This document shows positions 53,788 to 63,191 of a stretch of 64,000 nucleotides of DNA, piece by piece; positions within the stretch are counted from its first letter, which is position 1, and each line of letters starts with the position of its first letter. The DNA is taken from contig NZ_PJAR01000030.1 of NCBI RefSeq assembly GCF_002836745.1, forward strand, positions 1 to 64,000, given 5' to 3'. The DNA is from Glaciecola sp. 33A. Lineage in GTDB: Bacteria; Pseudomonadota; Gammaproteobacteria; Enterobacterales; Alteromonadaceae. The notes under the pieces were generated by a model. That model was not told the DNA's origin. It saw only the letters and a list, made by a program, of their open reading frames with translations, and made no database searches. A program made the position numbers and the translations under genes.

Positions 53788-54345
53788 TTATGGCATCACT
53801 TTCATAAATTCACTGAATTTCTGTTGTCCTTTGACGACCCATTCGGGCGTCGCTTCACCGGTGCCCGCATGAATTAAACCAGAATGTGACTGTATTACTT
53901 TTTCCAGCAATACGTACTGATCGTCAGTAATGTCGACGAAAAATATATGCTTGCCTTGCATAAGCAACTGTTGGAATTGTTTGAATTGATAATTAGGTAC
54001 CTGTATACCAATAAAACCACCGATCCAAGTGCAAAAACCAAGTACCACTATGGATAAAAATGTAAACGGTAACCAACCTACTGAGGAAGTATGCCACTGA
54101 AACGTATAGGCTAACAATAACAAGAAGCTAGCGGCAGCAATACCTGCGGCGGCGCCGAGTCGTGTAGACCTCACGACATCTTGTTTCAACACGGCTTCAA
54201 TAGCATGTAAATGATATTTTTCTACTTCAGCGTCATTGGCGCTTAATACATGAATTTGCGGGGTAAATAGTCCTTCAAACTTTAACTCTTGTTCAACCAA
54301 TTTAAGGTCTGCTAGGTCACTGCTGATATAATACTGACGCTTCAT
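53788..54345 (-). CDS. Membrane protein of unknown function
   Basis: About 185 residues. A cytosolic N-terminal part (1-70) is followed by two adjacent membrane helices (about 76-98 and 106-130, with an AAAGIAAASF glycine-rich start) and a C-terminal cytosolic tail. The layout resembles DUF1269-like proteins of many gammaproteobacteria, with no named function. I chose ATG at 54345, 8 bases after GGGAG, rather than the longer frame to 54372. Convergent with cytochrome b561, divergent from the histidine kinase gene. Confidence 0.7.
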   Translation of the reverse strand: MKRQYYISSDLADLKLVEQELKFEGLFTPQIHVLSANDAEVEKYHLHAIEAVLKQDVVRSTRLGAAAGIAAASFLLLLAYTFQWHTSSVGWLPFTFLSIVVLGFCTWIGGFIGIQVPNYQFKQFQQLLMQGKHIFFVDITDDQYVLLEKVIQSHSGLIHAGTGEATPEWVVKGQQKFSEFMKVMP

Positions 54346-54527
54346 TCGCTTTCTCCCAGTAAGGTTAGGCAACTCAGAAACCTGTAGTTAGATCTCTGAT
54401 GAATAGTATAGTACTAAATTGCATTAAGTCGAACTTCGATGTAGTAGACTGCAATTGGGACATATGTAATCTACTGTAGAATGCGAGCATAATAACGATG
54501 ACAGATGTGTACTTGAGGTAACCCAGT

Positions 54528-56033
54528 TTGGATAAAAACCAACTTATACCCGTTTCGGATATAGAACGACTTAAACAACAAATAGACCTTGAGAAAAATG
54601 CTCGAGAGCTTGCCGAGCGTCAATTAGAGGTGTACTCAAGAGAAATTCACTTAGCTAATAAGTGCTTAAAAAAATCACTAAATGACACGAAAAAAAAACA
54701 AGCTGAAATTGAGTATCTCACCGAAGCGTCCTATGATTTCTCTTCAAAGTTAAACCTAATTGACATTTTGCAAAACACCGTGTCACTTACTGGCAAGTTT
54801 TTTAATGCTGAGTATGGTATTAAAGCCGTTTTTAGTAAGGGGAAATTAAAAAGTGGCTCTAAAGCAATAATTTGGTCTTCCAATAATGGTTGGGGAGAAA
54901 ATCACGAACTTCAATCATTCTTTTTTAAACATCTACCACTTGAGCGTCTCCCTTCAGACCGATATTATGCCGCCCCTCATTGGTTTATCACACCGCTCAA
55001 TGAAGAGGATGCAGTTGGCGAGCAAAACTTTCAATGGATTATCTACATAAATCTTCAGTTAGAAAGCAATAATTCGGTGTGGATTGCTTTCCTAAGCAAA
55101 ATCGAATCCCTTGATGAAGAGGCATTGCACATACTAGAAGTTGCAAAAGGTCACTTGCTAAGTGGAATTAGACAACACTTATCCGATGAAACAATCGCTC
55201 TGCGAAATACACAACTTCAAGAAACCGCAGATCATCTGCAAAACACACAAAAACAATTAATTCAATCCGAGAAGATGGCATCATTAGGGCAACTTGCTGC
55301 GGGGGTGGCTCATGAAATAAATAATCCCATCGGATATATTCGATCTAACTTGCAAACACTCAACGATTATATAAAGGAATTTAAACTTTCTTTTAAATTG
55401 TTGGAAGAAAAAATATATCTAAACGGCAGTTTATCTAAACAAGAGTTCAATGAAACAGTAAAGAAAAAAGAGATGGATTTTTTATTAGCCGATGCCGAAC
55501 TAATCGTGAAGTCAAATCAAGACGGCATTCAAAGGATTAAAGAAATTGTTGTAGGACTAAAATCATTTTCACATACCGGTGACGATAACCTCAAACAAAT
55601 ATCAATTTATGAGTGCGTAAATAACGCTCTGAGCATGGTTGCAAATGAATTTAAATACCAACACCAAGTAATTAATGAACTGCAAACGACACTTCCCAAG
55701 GTATTAAATAATTACGGAAAACTGCAACAAGTATTTGTTAACTTGTTAATAAACTCCGCGCATGCGATGCCAGAGGGAGGTACAATGAGGATCCACAGTG
55801 AGTTACATAAACACTATTTATTAATTCATGTTGAAGACAATGGAATTGGTATGGATGAGAAAACTAAAAGCCAAATTTTCAATCCATTTTTCACCACTAA
55901 ACCGGTAGGTAAAGGCACTGGCTTAGGACTCAGCGTAAGCTATGCAATCTTAGAAACACAAAACATTAGTATCGAAGTTAAATCAGAATTGGGGAAAGGT
56001 ACCCGTTTTACGCTTGGCTTCCGTCTAGATTAA
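54528..56033 (+). CDS. Soluble sensor histidine kinase
   Basis: 501 residues with no membrane helix. An N-terminal coiled coil (about 8-65) leads to a GAF-like sensing region (about 70-220). A further coiled coil and the kinase core follow: the phospho-His is in [21 protein letters not shown], and the ATPase has [14 protein letters not shown] and [33 protein letters not shown]. The kinase core is a close sister of the membrane kinase at 35550. The start is TTG at 54528, with GAGG about 9 bases upstream. The sigma-54 activator 176 bp downstream is the likely target. Confidence 0.88.
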   Translation: MDKNQLIPVSDIERLKQQIDLEKNARELAERQLEVYSREIHLANKCLKKSLNDTKKKQAEIEYLTEASYDFSSKLNLIDILQNTVSLTGKFFNAEYGIKAVFSKGKLKSGSKAIIWSSNNGWGENHELQSFFFKHLPLERLPSDRYYAAPHWFITPLNEEDAVGEQNFQWIIYINLQLESNNSVWIAFLSKIESLDEEALHILEVAKGHLLSGIRQHLSDETIALRNTQLQETADHLQNTQKQLIQSEKMASLGQLAAGVAHEINNPIGYIRSNLQTLNDYIKEFKLSFKLLEEKIYLNGSLSKQEFNETVKKKEMDFLLADAELIVKSNQDGIQRIKEIVVGLKSFSHTGDDNLKQISIYECVNNALSMVANEFKYQHQVINELQTTLPKVLNNYGKLQQVFVNLLINSAHAMPEGGTMRIHSELHKHYLLIHVEDNGIGMDEKTKSQIFNPFFTTKPVGKGTGLGLSVSYAILETQNISIEVKSELGKGTRFTLGFRLD

Positions 56034-56208
56034 TATATTGTATGTGAGCTCGATAGAGCTTTTACAATTAGTCTCAAAAACCACATATCGCGAATTTTGC
56101 AGCTGACGCAATTTTTTATGATAAATTAACGCTTATTATATATAAATTAAAGCCACCAACAATTGTGCGAAGCTGACAAAAGGCTTCTGACTAAGTGGAA
56201 GGTAAAAG

Positions 56209-57672
56209 ATGAATAGCGAATCAAAAGGCAGCATTCTATTTGTTGATGATGAAATCAATATATTGGACGCGTTAACGCGGTCAGTTAGAGGTCTAAACTT
56301 AAAGGTTCATAGCGCCAACTCAGCCAAAGAGGGGATCGCTATTCTAGAACAAAAAGACATCGATATTGTGATATCTGACAAGAATATGCCCGGTATGGGA
56401 GGCAATGAATTTCTCCAGGAGGTGGCACGCCGTTGGCCAGAGACAGTAAGAATAATGCTCACCGCCTACACTGAACTAGATGCGGTGATGGATGCAATTA
56501 ACACTGGTCGAGTATGGAGTTTCATGCAAAAACCGTGGAACAATGACGAGTTAATAATTACCATCCAACAGGCTATTAATTATAGTGAAATATTGGCAGA
56601 ACGCAGTTTATTGCGCCGCACATTGGAGCAATGGCAATCTAGGCGAAAACATAGTTTCATGAATTTTATTGGGCAATCAACGCCAATGCAGTTCGTTTAT
56701 GATTCAGTCGAACGATGTGCGCAAAGTCATGCTTCAGTTTTTATTACTGGCCCAAGCGGCTCAGGTAAAGAGCTTGTTGCCGATGCTATACATAAATTAA
56801 GTCCGCGTAAGAACATGACTCTTGTGAGCTTAAATTGTGCTGCAATTCCCCGTGAGCTAATGGAATCTGAAATTTTTGGCCACGTTAAAGGGGCGTTTTC
56901 AGGAGCAGCATCGAATCGTGAAGGTGCAGCACAAAGAGCCGATAAAGGTATACTTTTCTTAGATGAAATAGGTGAGATGGATATCGCTTTGCAAGCTAAA
57001 ATATTACGATTTGTGCAAACGGGTACCTTTCAAAAAGTAGGTAGCAACAAGGTAGAAAAAGTAGACATTCGTTTTCTAAGTGCGACCAACCGCGAGCCTT
57101 ATGAAGCTATAGAGAAAGGAATGTTACGCGAAGATCTTTATTATCGACTGAATGTTATATCTATTAACTTACCGCCTTTAAATGAACGCGAACAAGACAG
57201 TATTCAGATAGCCCACTTCTTTTTGCAGCATTTTAGCGAGCTAGAAAACAAGATATTTGTTGGCTTATCATCTGACGCTCAGAAATTAATTCAAAATTAT
57301 GATTGGCCAGGAAATGTCCGCCAACTCGAAAATACAATTCACAGTGCAATAGTAATGTCCGAAGGTCCTCTGCTCACTGCGAAAATTATTATCCGTCAGT
57401 TGAGGTTGTCAGACCAAAAAGTGCATGAAATTAACAATAAAAAAAAACCAGTGCCCGTGATGCCAGGATCCGATTTAAATCACTCCGCAGTTCCTCACAC
57501 TCCTGATGAGCTGTTCACCGGTATTGAGGGTATTAGAAGCCTTGCTGAAGTCGAAAGGGCTGCTATCGAACACGCAATTGCAGCATGCGACGATAACGTG
57601 GTTAAAGCCGCAGGATTACTGGAAGTAAGCCCTTCTACTCTATACCGTAAGGTTCAGCAATGGCAAGATTAA
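56209..57672 (+). CDS. Sigma-54-dependent response regulator (NtrC type)
   Basis: 487 residues: receiver (phospho-Asp57, ISDKNMPG; Lys108 in FMQKPWNN), AAA+ activator domain (Walker A GPSGSGKE at 181-188, GAFSGA loop at 228-233, then LFLDEIGEM and the arginine finger region) and a Fis-type HTH (about 455-487: IEHAIAACDDNVVKAAGLLEVSPSTLYRKVQ). The GAFTGA loop that contacts sigma-54 has T-to-S, a mild change. It should activate RpoN promoters when phosphorylated by the kinase encoded just upstream. Targets unknown; a sigma-54 promoter candidate lies at 49639. Confidence 0.92.
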   Translation: MNSESKGSILFVDDEINILDALTRSVRGLNLKVHSANSAKEGIAILEQKDIDIVISDKNMPGMGGNEFLQEVARRWPETVRIMLTAYTELDAVMDAINTGRVWSFMQKPWNNDELIITIQQAINYSEILAERSLLRRTLEQWQSRRKHSFMNFIGQSTPMQFVYDSVERCAQSHASVFITGPSGSGKELVADAIHKLSPRKNMTLVSLNCAAIPRELMESEIFGHVKGAFSGAASNREGAAQRADKGILFLDEIGEMDIALQAKILRFVQTGTFQKVGSNKVEKVDIRFLSATNREPYEAIEKGMLREDLYYRLNVISINLPPLNEREQDSIQIAHFFLQHFSELENKIFVGLSSDAQKLIQNYDWPGNVRQLENTIHSAIVMSEGPLLTAKIIIRQLRLSDQKVHEINNKKKPVPVMPGSDLNHSAVPHTPDELFTGIEGIRSLAEVERAAIEHAIAACDDNVVKAAGLLEVSPSTLYRKVQQWQD

Positions 57673-57735
57673 TGAAATAGTGTTTCGGTCTGCTTTGTAT
57701 TAAAAAAACAAGTCTCATTTCTACTCTAGTAATCG

Positions 57736-57773
57736 TTCGCAAGTTGCAAAGCAATTGCTTTGCAACTTGCGAA
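57736..57773. promoter_or_regulatory. 38-bp perfect palindrome
   Basis: The arms TTCGCAAGTTGCAAAGCAA and TTGCTTTGCAACTTGCGAA are exact reverse complements with no loop, ending at both sides. It lies 64 bases after the sigma-54 activator's stop and 115 bases before the flippase start. No T-run follows. It could be a regulator binding site, a terminator hairpin or a recombination/insertion remnant. Confidence 0.75.
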
Positions 57774-57887
57774 ATTCAAATGTAAAAATCCATATTTTAT
57801 TATGTAAATCATAGTTTTAAATTAATATAAAAAGTGGATCAATTTTTGAATATACCATTTAACAAGGCTATTTGTTAGGTGGCATAA

Positions 57888-59162
57888 TTGAAACTACCAG
57901 TACTGCAATTTGAAAATAAGCGCTTATTAAGCAACGTCAGTTGGTTATTGGGTTCAGAAATCGCAGCTAAATTCTCGCGACTTTTTGTTATATTGATTTT
58001 GGCAGCACAACTCAGTGCAATAGAATATGGCACCATCATGCTGGCACTTGCTTGTCATGAAGTGTTAAAACTAGTACTGCGCTCCGGTGCAGGCTCTCAA
58101 ATTGTCCAATGCAATGAATCTCAATTATCTGAATTTGTAAGAAATGGCGCTGTATTACAATGGCTTATTTGCTTGTCACTTGCTGCCTTTCAAGTCGCTT
58201 TAGCCTTCCCCATTGCGATTTTTTACGATAATTCGGAACTCTCAAAATTGCTTATCTTGATGGCACTTGCATACATACCTTACCCTTTAGTTAGCGTTAA
58301 GGTATTTTTGTTACACCGAGCCAGCAAAATGCGCTATTACAGTATTTGTAATGCGCTGTGTATTTTGGCAGAAAATATCAGTATTGGCATTTTTGCGCTA
58401 CTCGATTTCGGAATTATGTCCGTAGTTTATGGCAAATGGGTATTTGTTGTTTTATGGCTTAGTCTATTCGCTTTCGCGCCGGTTAAGAATTATGGGATTG
58501 GATTTAACAAACCTATTTTTTTATCATTAATTAAGAGCTCAGGACAACTGCTGTCTACCGAACTCATAAGAGCACTGCGGCTTCAATTGGATGTTTTAAT
58601 TGGCGCACGCCTTTTAAGTCCCGAATTATTTGGTGTTTACAGTTTCGCTAAAAGTGCAGGGGTCGGTTTAAGCCAATCGCTTAACAATGCGTTTAATTCC
58701 GGACTGTATCCTTATCTATGCAATAAGCATCGACAAGACACCTTGCCCAACGTCACACTGAAAATATATGCGTTTGCATCTTTTGTTGCATTCACTTTTA
58801 TTTTGCAGGCTATCGCCGTGCCGTTTTATGTTCCTATTTTATTTGAACAACAATGGCAGCAGAGTTATTCAACCGTTGCCTTTTTATGTTGTTCTGCTTT
58901 ACCTGCTATTTACATAGATACCCATTGCAACATCTTACGGGCTAAAGCTAAGTACCAATATGAAATGTATGTTCGTATCTTTTGCTTAGCAGCAAGCGCC
59001 ATTGGTCTATTTTTGTTCAACGCAAACACACCCATCGATTTTGCACTCAGCGTACTGATAATGAGTGCAGTATGTCTTTTAGTTTTGCTCATTCAGCCCT
59101 GTTTTTTCGGTTGTATCTCAATCATCAAGTTTTTGTCCTTGAGGAGTCATTCCAATGAATAA
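57888..59162 (+). CDS. Oligosaccharide flippase family protein (Wzx-like)
   Basis: 424 residues with about twelve to fourteen membrane helices, matching the MOP superfamily polysaccharide-export type (NVSWLLGSEIAAKFSRLFVILILA at the start, then SGQLLSTELIRALRLQLDVLIGARLLSPELFGVYSFAKS). It should flip lipid-linked sugars across the inner membrane. The start is TTG at 57888, with AGGTGG about 6 bases before it. It overlaps the glycosyltransferase by 8 bases, so both act in the same pathway. The repeat-unit structure is not predictable. Confidence 0.85.
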   Translation: MKLPVLQFENKRLLSNVSWLLGSEIAAKFSRLFVILILAAQLSAIEYGTIMLALACHEVLKLVLRSGAGSQIVQCNESQLSEFVRNGAVLQWLICLSLAAFQVALAFPIAIFYDNSELSKLLILMALAYIPYPLVSVKVFLLHRASKMRYYSICNALCILAENISIGIFALLDFGIMSVVYGKWVFVVLWLSLFAFAPVKNYGIGFNKPIFLSLIKSSGQLLSTELIRALRLQLDVLIGARLLSPELFGVYSFAKSAGVGLSQSLNNAFNSGLYPYLCNKHRQDTLPNVTLKIYAFASFVAFTFILQAIAVPFYVPILFEQQWQQSYSTVAFLCCSALPAIYIDTHCNILRAKAKYQYEMYVRIFCLAASAIGLFLFNANTPIDFALSVLIMSAVCLLVLLIQPCFFGCISIIKFLSLRSHSNE

Positions 59163-60177
59163 GCTACCCTTACCCATGGTCACCGTCGTTATTCCTATGT
59201 TTAATGTAGAAAAATACATTGAGAGATGCATTATTTCTGTATTAGAACAGACCTTTAAAAACTTTGAGGTGATCTGTGTTGATGACGGTTGCTCTGACAA
59301 TACTCTGCATATTCTCAAGCAGTTTACGGATCCTCGCATCAGATTAATAAAACAGCAAAATAGAGGGTTGGCGGGTGCTCGAAATACGGGTATTCAGGCG
59401 GCTAAAGGGATTTACATTGCATTACTTGATTCAGATGATTGTTGGGCAAGTCAAAAACTAACTGAACATGTGGCACATCTTAATGGCAATCCTCAAGTTG
59501 GCGTCAGTTATTGTCCTTCACTGTTTATAGATGAAAAGGGTAATATGACTGGCACGGGACAATTTCCTAAGTTAACAAAAATTGATTTTAGAGACATCCT
59601 ATGTCGCAATCCAATAGGAAATGGTTCAGCGGCCGTTATTCGAAGAAGACTTTTAACAGATATTTCAACTACACACCAAGAACAAGGCCGTAGATATTAT
59701 TTTGATGAAACATTGCGACAATCTGAAGATATTGAGCTTTGGGTCCGAATTGCGTTATCAAACAAATGGAAATTTGAGGGTATCTCAACACCACTCACAT
59801 ATTATAGAATAAATGGGGGTGGCTTATCCGCAGATTTACAAAAACAGTTTGCAAGTTGGACCTTAGCTATGAGTAAAAATGAGCAGACTAATATTCAATT
59901 ATTCAATCAATTATTACCTCTAGCAAGAGCTTACCAGTTGAGGTACTTAGCTCGTCGAGCAATTCATTCAAGAGACAGCTATCAGGCCATAAAGTTGATT
60001 CATAGAGCATTATTCGAACAGCCACGAATTTTATTTGAAGAACCCAAGCGGACAATAGCAACCTATGCGTGCGCATTATTATCTTTATTACCTCGTTCAC
60101 TTTATAGTCGCTTGGAATCGCTAGCGATGAAGTGGATAGGGCAACGACAAACCGCTGTGGATATTAAGGAAATTTAA
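59155..60177 (+). CDS. Family 2 glycosyltransferase
   Basis: 340 residues. The GT2 core reads VTVVIPMFNVEKYIERCIISVLEQTFKNFEVICVDDGCSDNTL, then NRGLAGARNTGIQAAKG and ALLDSDDCWASQKL (the DSD metal-binding motif), with SEDIELWVRIALS as acceptor side. It transfers a sugar, probably to a lipid-linked intermediate, in the cytosol. The ATG overlaps the flippase stop. The acceptor and donor are unknown. Confidence 0.9.
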   Translation: MNKLPLPMVTVVIPMFNVEKYIERCIISVLEQTFKNFEVICVDDGCSDNTLHILKQFTDPRIRLIKQQNRGLAGARNTGIQAAKGIYIALLDSDDCWASQKLTEHVAHLNGNPQVGVSYCPSLFIDEKGNMTGTGQFPKLTKIDFRDILCRNPIGNGSAAVIRRRLLTDISTTHQEQGRRYYFDETLRQSEDIELWVRIALSNKWKFEGISTPLTYYRINGGGLSADLQKQFASWTLAMSKNEQTNIQLFNQLLPLARAYQLRYLARRAIHSRDSYQAIKLIHRALFEQPRILFEEPKRTIATYACALLSLLPRSLYSRLESLAMKWIGQRQTAVDIKEI

Positions 60178-60591
60178 TTGAAAAAAATCAACGCCATCCG
60201 CAAGGATCCCGATGTCATGAATCTGTTGAGTCGTCTTCCTGATGAGACTGCGTTGTCCCTTACAGACAGGCAACTAAGCCACATTAAAGTGGCGGTTGGT
60301 AACGCCGGCTATCGAAAGCACAAAATTGACTGTCGTGGCACGATACCAATCCCGTTTTATCCCTCACGGATTTATTTTGTTTTATTAATGGGCCGCAATA
60401 TTCGTGCGGTAACACGCACTGAAAAGTCTATCGCACTAATGACGACTTTATTTTTGGCCGCGTTATTTTTGTCATTAAGTACATTACTTGGATTGGTGGT
60501 GCTATACATACTCAAATCAGCTTTAGGTATCGATTTATTTGAAGGTTACTCACTCGGTTTATGGAGTTGGCTTAAGCAAAAATTCGGATAA
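60178..60591 (+). CDS. Small membrane protein of the glycan trio
   Basis: 137 residues starting at TTG directly after the glycosyltransferase stop. A basic cytosolic N-terminal half contains LSLTDRQLSHIKVAVGNAGYRKHKIDCRG. The second half has two hydrophobic stretches (about 60-72 and 93-118). No family is known to me with certainty. Its location just behind a glycosyltransferase and flippase suggests a minor role in that glycan pathway. It may be translationally coupled. Confidence 0.6.
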   Translation: MKKINAIRKDPDVMNLLSRLPDETALSLTDRQLSHIKVAVGNAGYRKHKIDCRGTIPIPFYPSRIYFVLLMGRNIRAVTRTEKSIALMTTLFLAALFLSLSTLLGLVVLYILKSALGIDLFEGYSLGLWSWLKQKFG

Positions 60592-60867
60592 ATAGAGTCT
60601 TAACTATAAACACAATAAAGCAATTTTAGGTTCCGGATGGGCCATCAAAATGTAGCGTTTTATACTATTTCCTATAGCAAATTTTGATCATTATTGTGTA
60701 ATCATCCATTTAAACTTTCATATTTGAAGTCAGTAATAACTCGTATTATTCTGTTCATACAGCACATTCTTGATTTTTATACCGAGTATACAGTTAAAAG
60801 GTGGAGGATGACGGCCAAAACCAGTAAGATACGCTTCAAAATATACCCTTAACAAAGAGCTGCTCTG

Positions 60868-62481
60868 GTGAAATTGATCGATTCATTGAAAGATTACAAT
60901 ATTAATACTACTTCTGAAATTTTGCACAACCCAGACTATGATACTCTTTTTAATGAAACCACAAAATCAGAACTATCCGGTTTTGAAAAAGGATTTGTTA
61001 CCGAATCAGGTGCGGTATGTGTAAAAACCGGAAAGTTTACTGGCCGTTCTCCTAAAGATAAATACATTGTAAAAGACGGTGTTACCGAAGATACCTTGTG
61101 GTGGTCGGATCAAGGCAAAAACGACAATAAGGCCATTAATCAAGATACTTGGAACCAACTTAAAGGTTTAGTCACAAACCAGCTCAGTGGTAAACGTTTA
61201 TTCGTAGTCGATGCCTTTTGTGGTGCAAACAAAGACACTCGGATGTCGGTTCGCTTTATTACCGAAGTCGCTTGGCAGGCGCACTTTGTCACTAATATGT
61301 TTATTACGCCGAGCGCGGAAGAATTATCCGCATTTGAACCTAATTTTATTGTCATGAATGGCGCCAAAGTGTGCAATCCAGACTGGCAAAAACAGGGACT
61401 CAATTCTGAAAATTTCGTTGCCTTTAACTTGACCGAGCGGATCCAGCTCATTGGTGGAACCTGGTACGGCGGAGAAATGAAAAAAGGCATGTTTGCCATA
61501 ATGAATTACTACTTACCGCTGCAAGGAATTGCGTCAATGCACTGCAGCGCTAACGTAGGAGAAAAGGGAGACGTGGCAATCTTTTTCGGTTTGTCCGGCA
61601 CCGGAAAAACGACCCTTTCAACGGATCCTAAAAGACAGCTTATTGGTGACGATGAACACGGCTGGGACGACAATGGGGTGTTTAACTTGGAGGGCGGGTG
61701 CTATGCCAAAACCATTAGTCTTAGTCAAGAAAATGAACCCGACATTTATGCCGCTATTAGACGCAATGCTTTGCTTGAAAATGTAAGTCATACTGAAGCC
61801 GGTGTGATCGATTATCACGACAATTCGATTACCGAAAACACCCGAGTTTCATACCCGATTAATCATATTGCGAATATCGTTAAGCCGATTTCTAAAGCTG
61901 GCCATGCAACAAAAGTGATATTTTTAACTGCCGATGCTTTCGGCGTGTTGCCGGCGGCAGCCAAACTAACGCCTGAGCAAGCTCAATATTATTTACTATC
62001 TGGTTTTACCGCTAAATTAGCCGGCACTGAACTAGGTATAACTAAGCCAACACCGACATTTTCGAGCTGTTTTGGTGCGGCTTTTTTGACCCTGCACCCA
62101 ACTCAATATGCGAATGTATTGGAAACACGAATGCAGGCAGCTAATGCACAGGCCTATTTAGTCAATACTGGATGGAACGGCAGTGGTAAGCGCATTTCTA
62201 TAAAAGCCACTCGCGCAATCATCGATGCTATTTTAGATGGCAGCATGGATGCTGCAGAATCACATCTGTTGCCCATTTTTAATCTTAGTATTCCGAAAGA
62301 ATTAGCCGGTATCGATGCGACTATTTTGGACCCAAGAGGCACATATGGCGAAGCACAGCATTGGTACGAGAAAGCTGAAGAGCTAGGCGCTCTATTTGTT
62401 GATAATTTTGATAAATTTACAGATACTGCACATGGCCGCAGTTTAGTCAATGCAGGTCCGAAGCTAAGCTCTCCCGAATAG
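60868..62481 (+). CDS. pckA: Phosphoenolpyruvate carboxykinase (ATP)
   Basis: 537 residues, standard length. Hallmarks: [13 protein letters not shown] (oxaloacetate site), FITPSAEE, the P-loop [15 protein letters not shown] and the kinase-1a and metal site [24 protein letters not shown]. The enzyme decarboxylates and phosphorylates oxaloacetate with ATP to PEP, starting gluconeogenesis from TCA intermediates. The start is GTG at 60868; a ribosome site is weak. It is transcribed alone, after a 276-bp gap with no other gene. Confidence 0.97.
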   Translation: MKLIDSLKDYNINTTSEILHNPDYDTLFNETTKSELSGFEKGFVTESGAVCVKTGKFTGRSPKDKYIVKDGVTEDTLWWSDQGKNDNKAINQDTWNQLKGLVTNQLSGKRLFVVDAFCGANKDTRMSVRFITEVAWQAHFVTNMFITPSAEELSAFEPNFIVMNGAKVCNPDWQKQGLNSENFVAFNLTERIQLIGGTWYGGEMKKGMFAIMNYYLPLQGIASMHCSANVGEKGDVAIFFGLSGTGKTTLSTDPKRQLIGDDEHGWDDNGVFNLEGGCYAKTISLSQENEPDIYAAIRRNALLENVSHTEAGVIDYHDNSITENTRVSYPINHIANIVKPISKAGHATKVIFLTADAFGVLPAAAKLTPEQAQYYLLSGFTAKLAGTELGITKPTPTFSSCFGAAFLTLHPTQYANVLETRMQAANAQAYLVNTGWNGSGKRISIKATRAIIDAILDGSMDAAESHLLPIFNLSIPKELAGIDATILDPRGTYGEAQHWYEKAEELGALFVDNFDKFTDTAHGRSLVNAGPKLSSPE

Positions 62482-62670
62482 GCCTTCAATTATAGGGCAG
62501 TCCTAGACCGAGGAAGTATTGGCGTGATAGACGATGAGTATGATATCTATTATTGCACACGACAATAGAGCGATGTTGGCAAAGCAAGTTATACAAATGA
62601 CGATGCCAACATCAAACTAAAGTATTACATTTATTAGAGGACGTATTTTCTACTATTCATTAAGAAGTCA

Positions 62671-63180
62671 TTAAAAACGCCAATCCGTGATGAGCGGTTT
62701 TTTACTCTCATCCATAAACCAGAGTGCGGCAACTAAACCTGGTGTATCGTTGGTAACTACGATGGCAGCTTCATAGTTAATATCACTCAACGAAGTTCTG
62801 AGTAGGCAGCTATCATAATTGATGCTATAGCTTCCATCATTATGCTGTTTATAGTCGCTGCACAATGATAAATAGGCAGCCTGATTGTCATCTTGGGATC
62901 GAGTAATTCGCAGGTTAAACGAGCGTTCACTGCTGAGTGCAAAACCATCAGGCACGACAATCTCATGACTGGTTTTTGCTGTACTTACTATCATATCCGC
63001 GGCCTTTTTAGGATTAATTTCTTCTAAGCTAAATTCAGTTACAGCAACTTGGCTTTGAATTGGAACGGGCAACGGATCCCCTGCTGCTGGCAGCGGTTGT
63101 GCAGTAATACTCTCGGATCCACCGCCTCCGCAGGCGGCTAAAAACAGACTTAGGCAAACATAAATATATAGCTTATTCAT
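62671..63180 (-). CDS. Lipoprotein of unknown function
   Basis: 169 residues with lipobox LAAC (Cys17) followed by GGGGSESI, a typical lipoprotein linker. The mature part has a Pro-rich segment and a beta-rich domain (FNLRITRSQDD, YLSLCSDYKQ, with two Cys perhaps in a disulfide). No family recognised. It begins 11 bp after the LruC-domain gene's stop on the same strand, so both are probably made together and may form a surface complex. Confidence 0.68.
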   Translation of the reverse strand: MNKLYIYVCLSLFLAACGGGGSESITAQPLPAAGDPLPVPIQSQVAVTEFSLEEINPKKAADMIVSTAKTSHEIVVPDGFALSSERSFNLRITRSQDDNQAAYLSLCSDYKQHNDGSYSINYDSCLLRTSLSDINYEAAIVVTNDTPGLVAALWFMDESKKPLITDWRF

Positions 63181-63191
63181 AAGACACCTCT

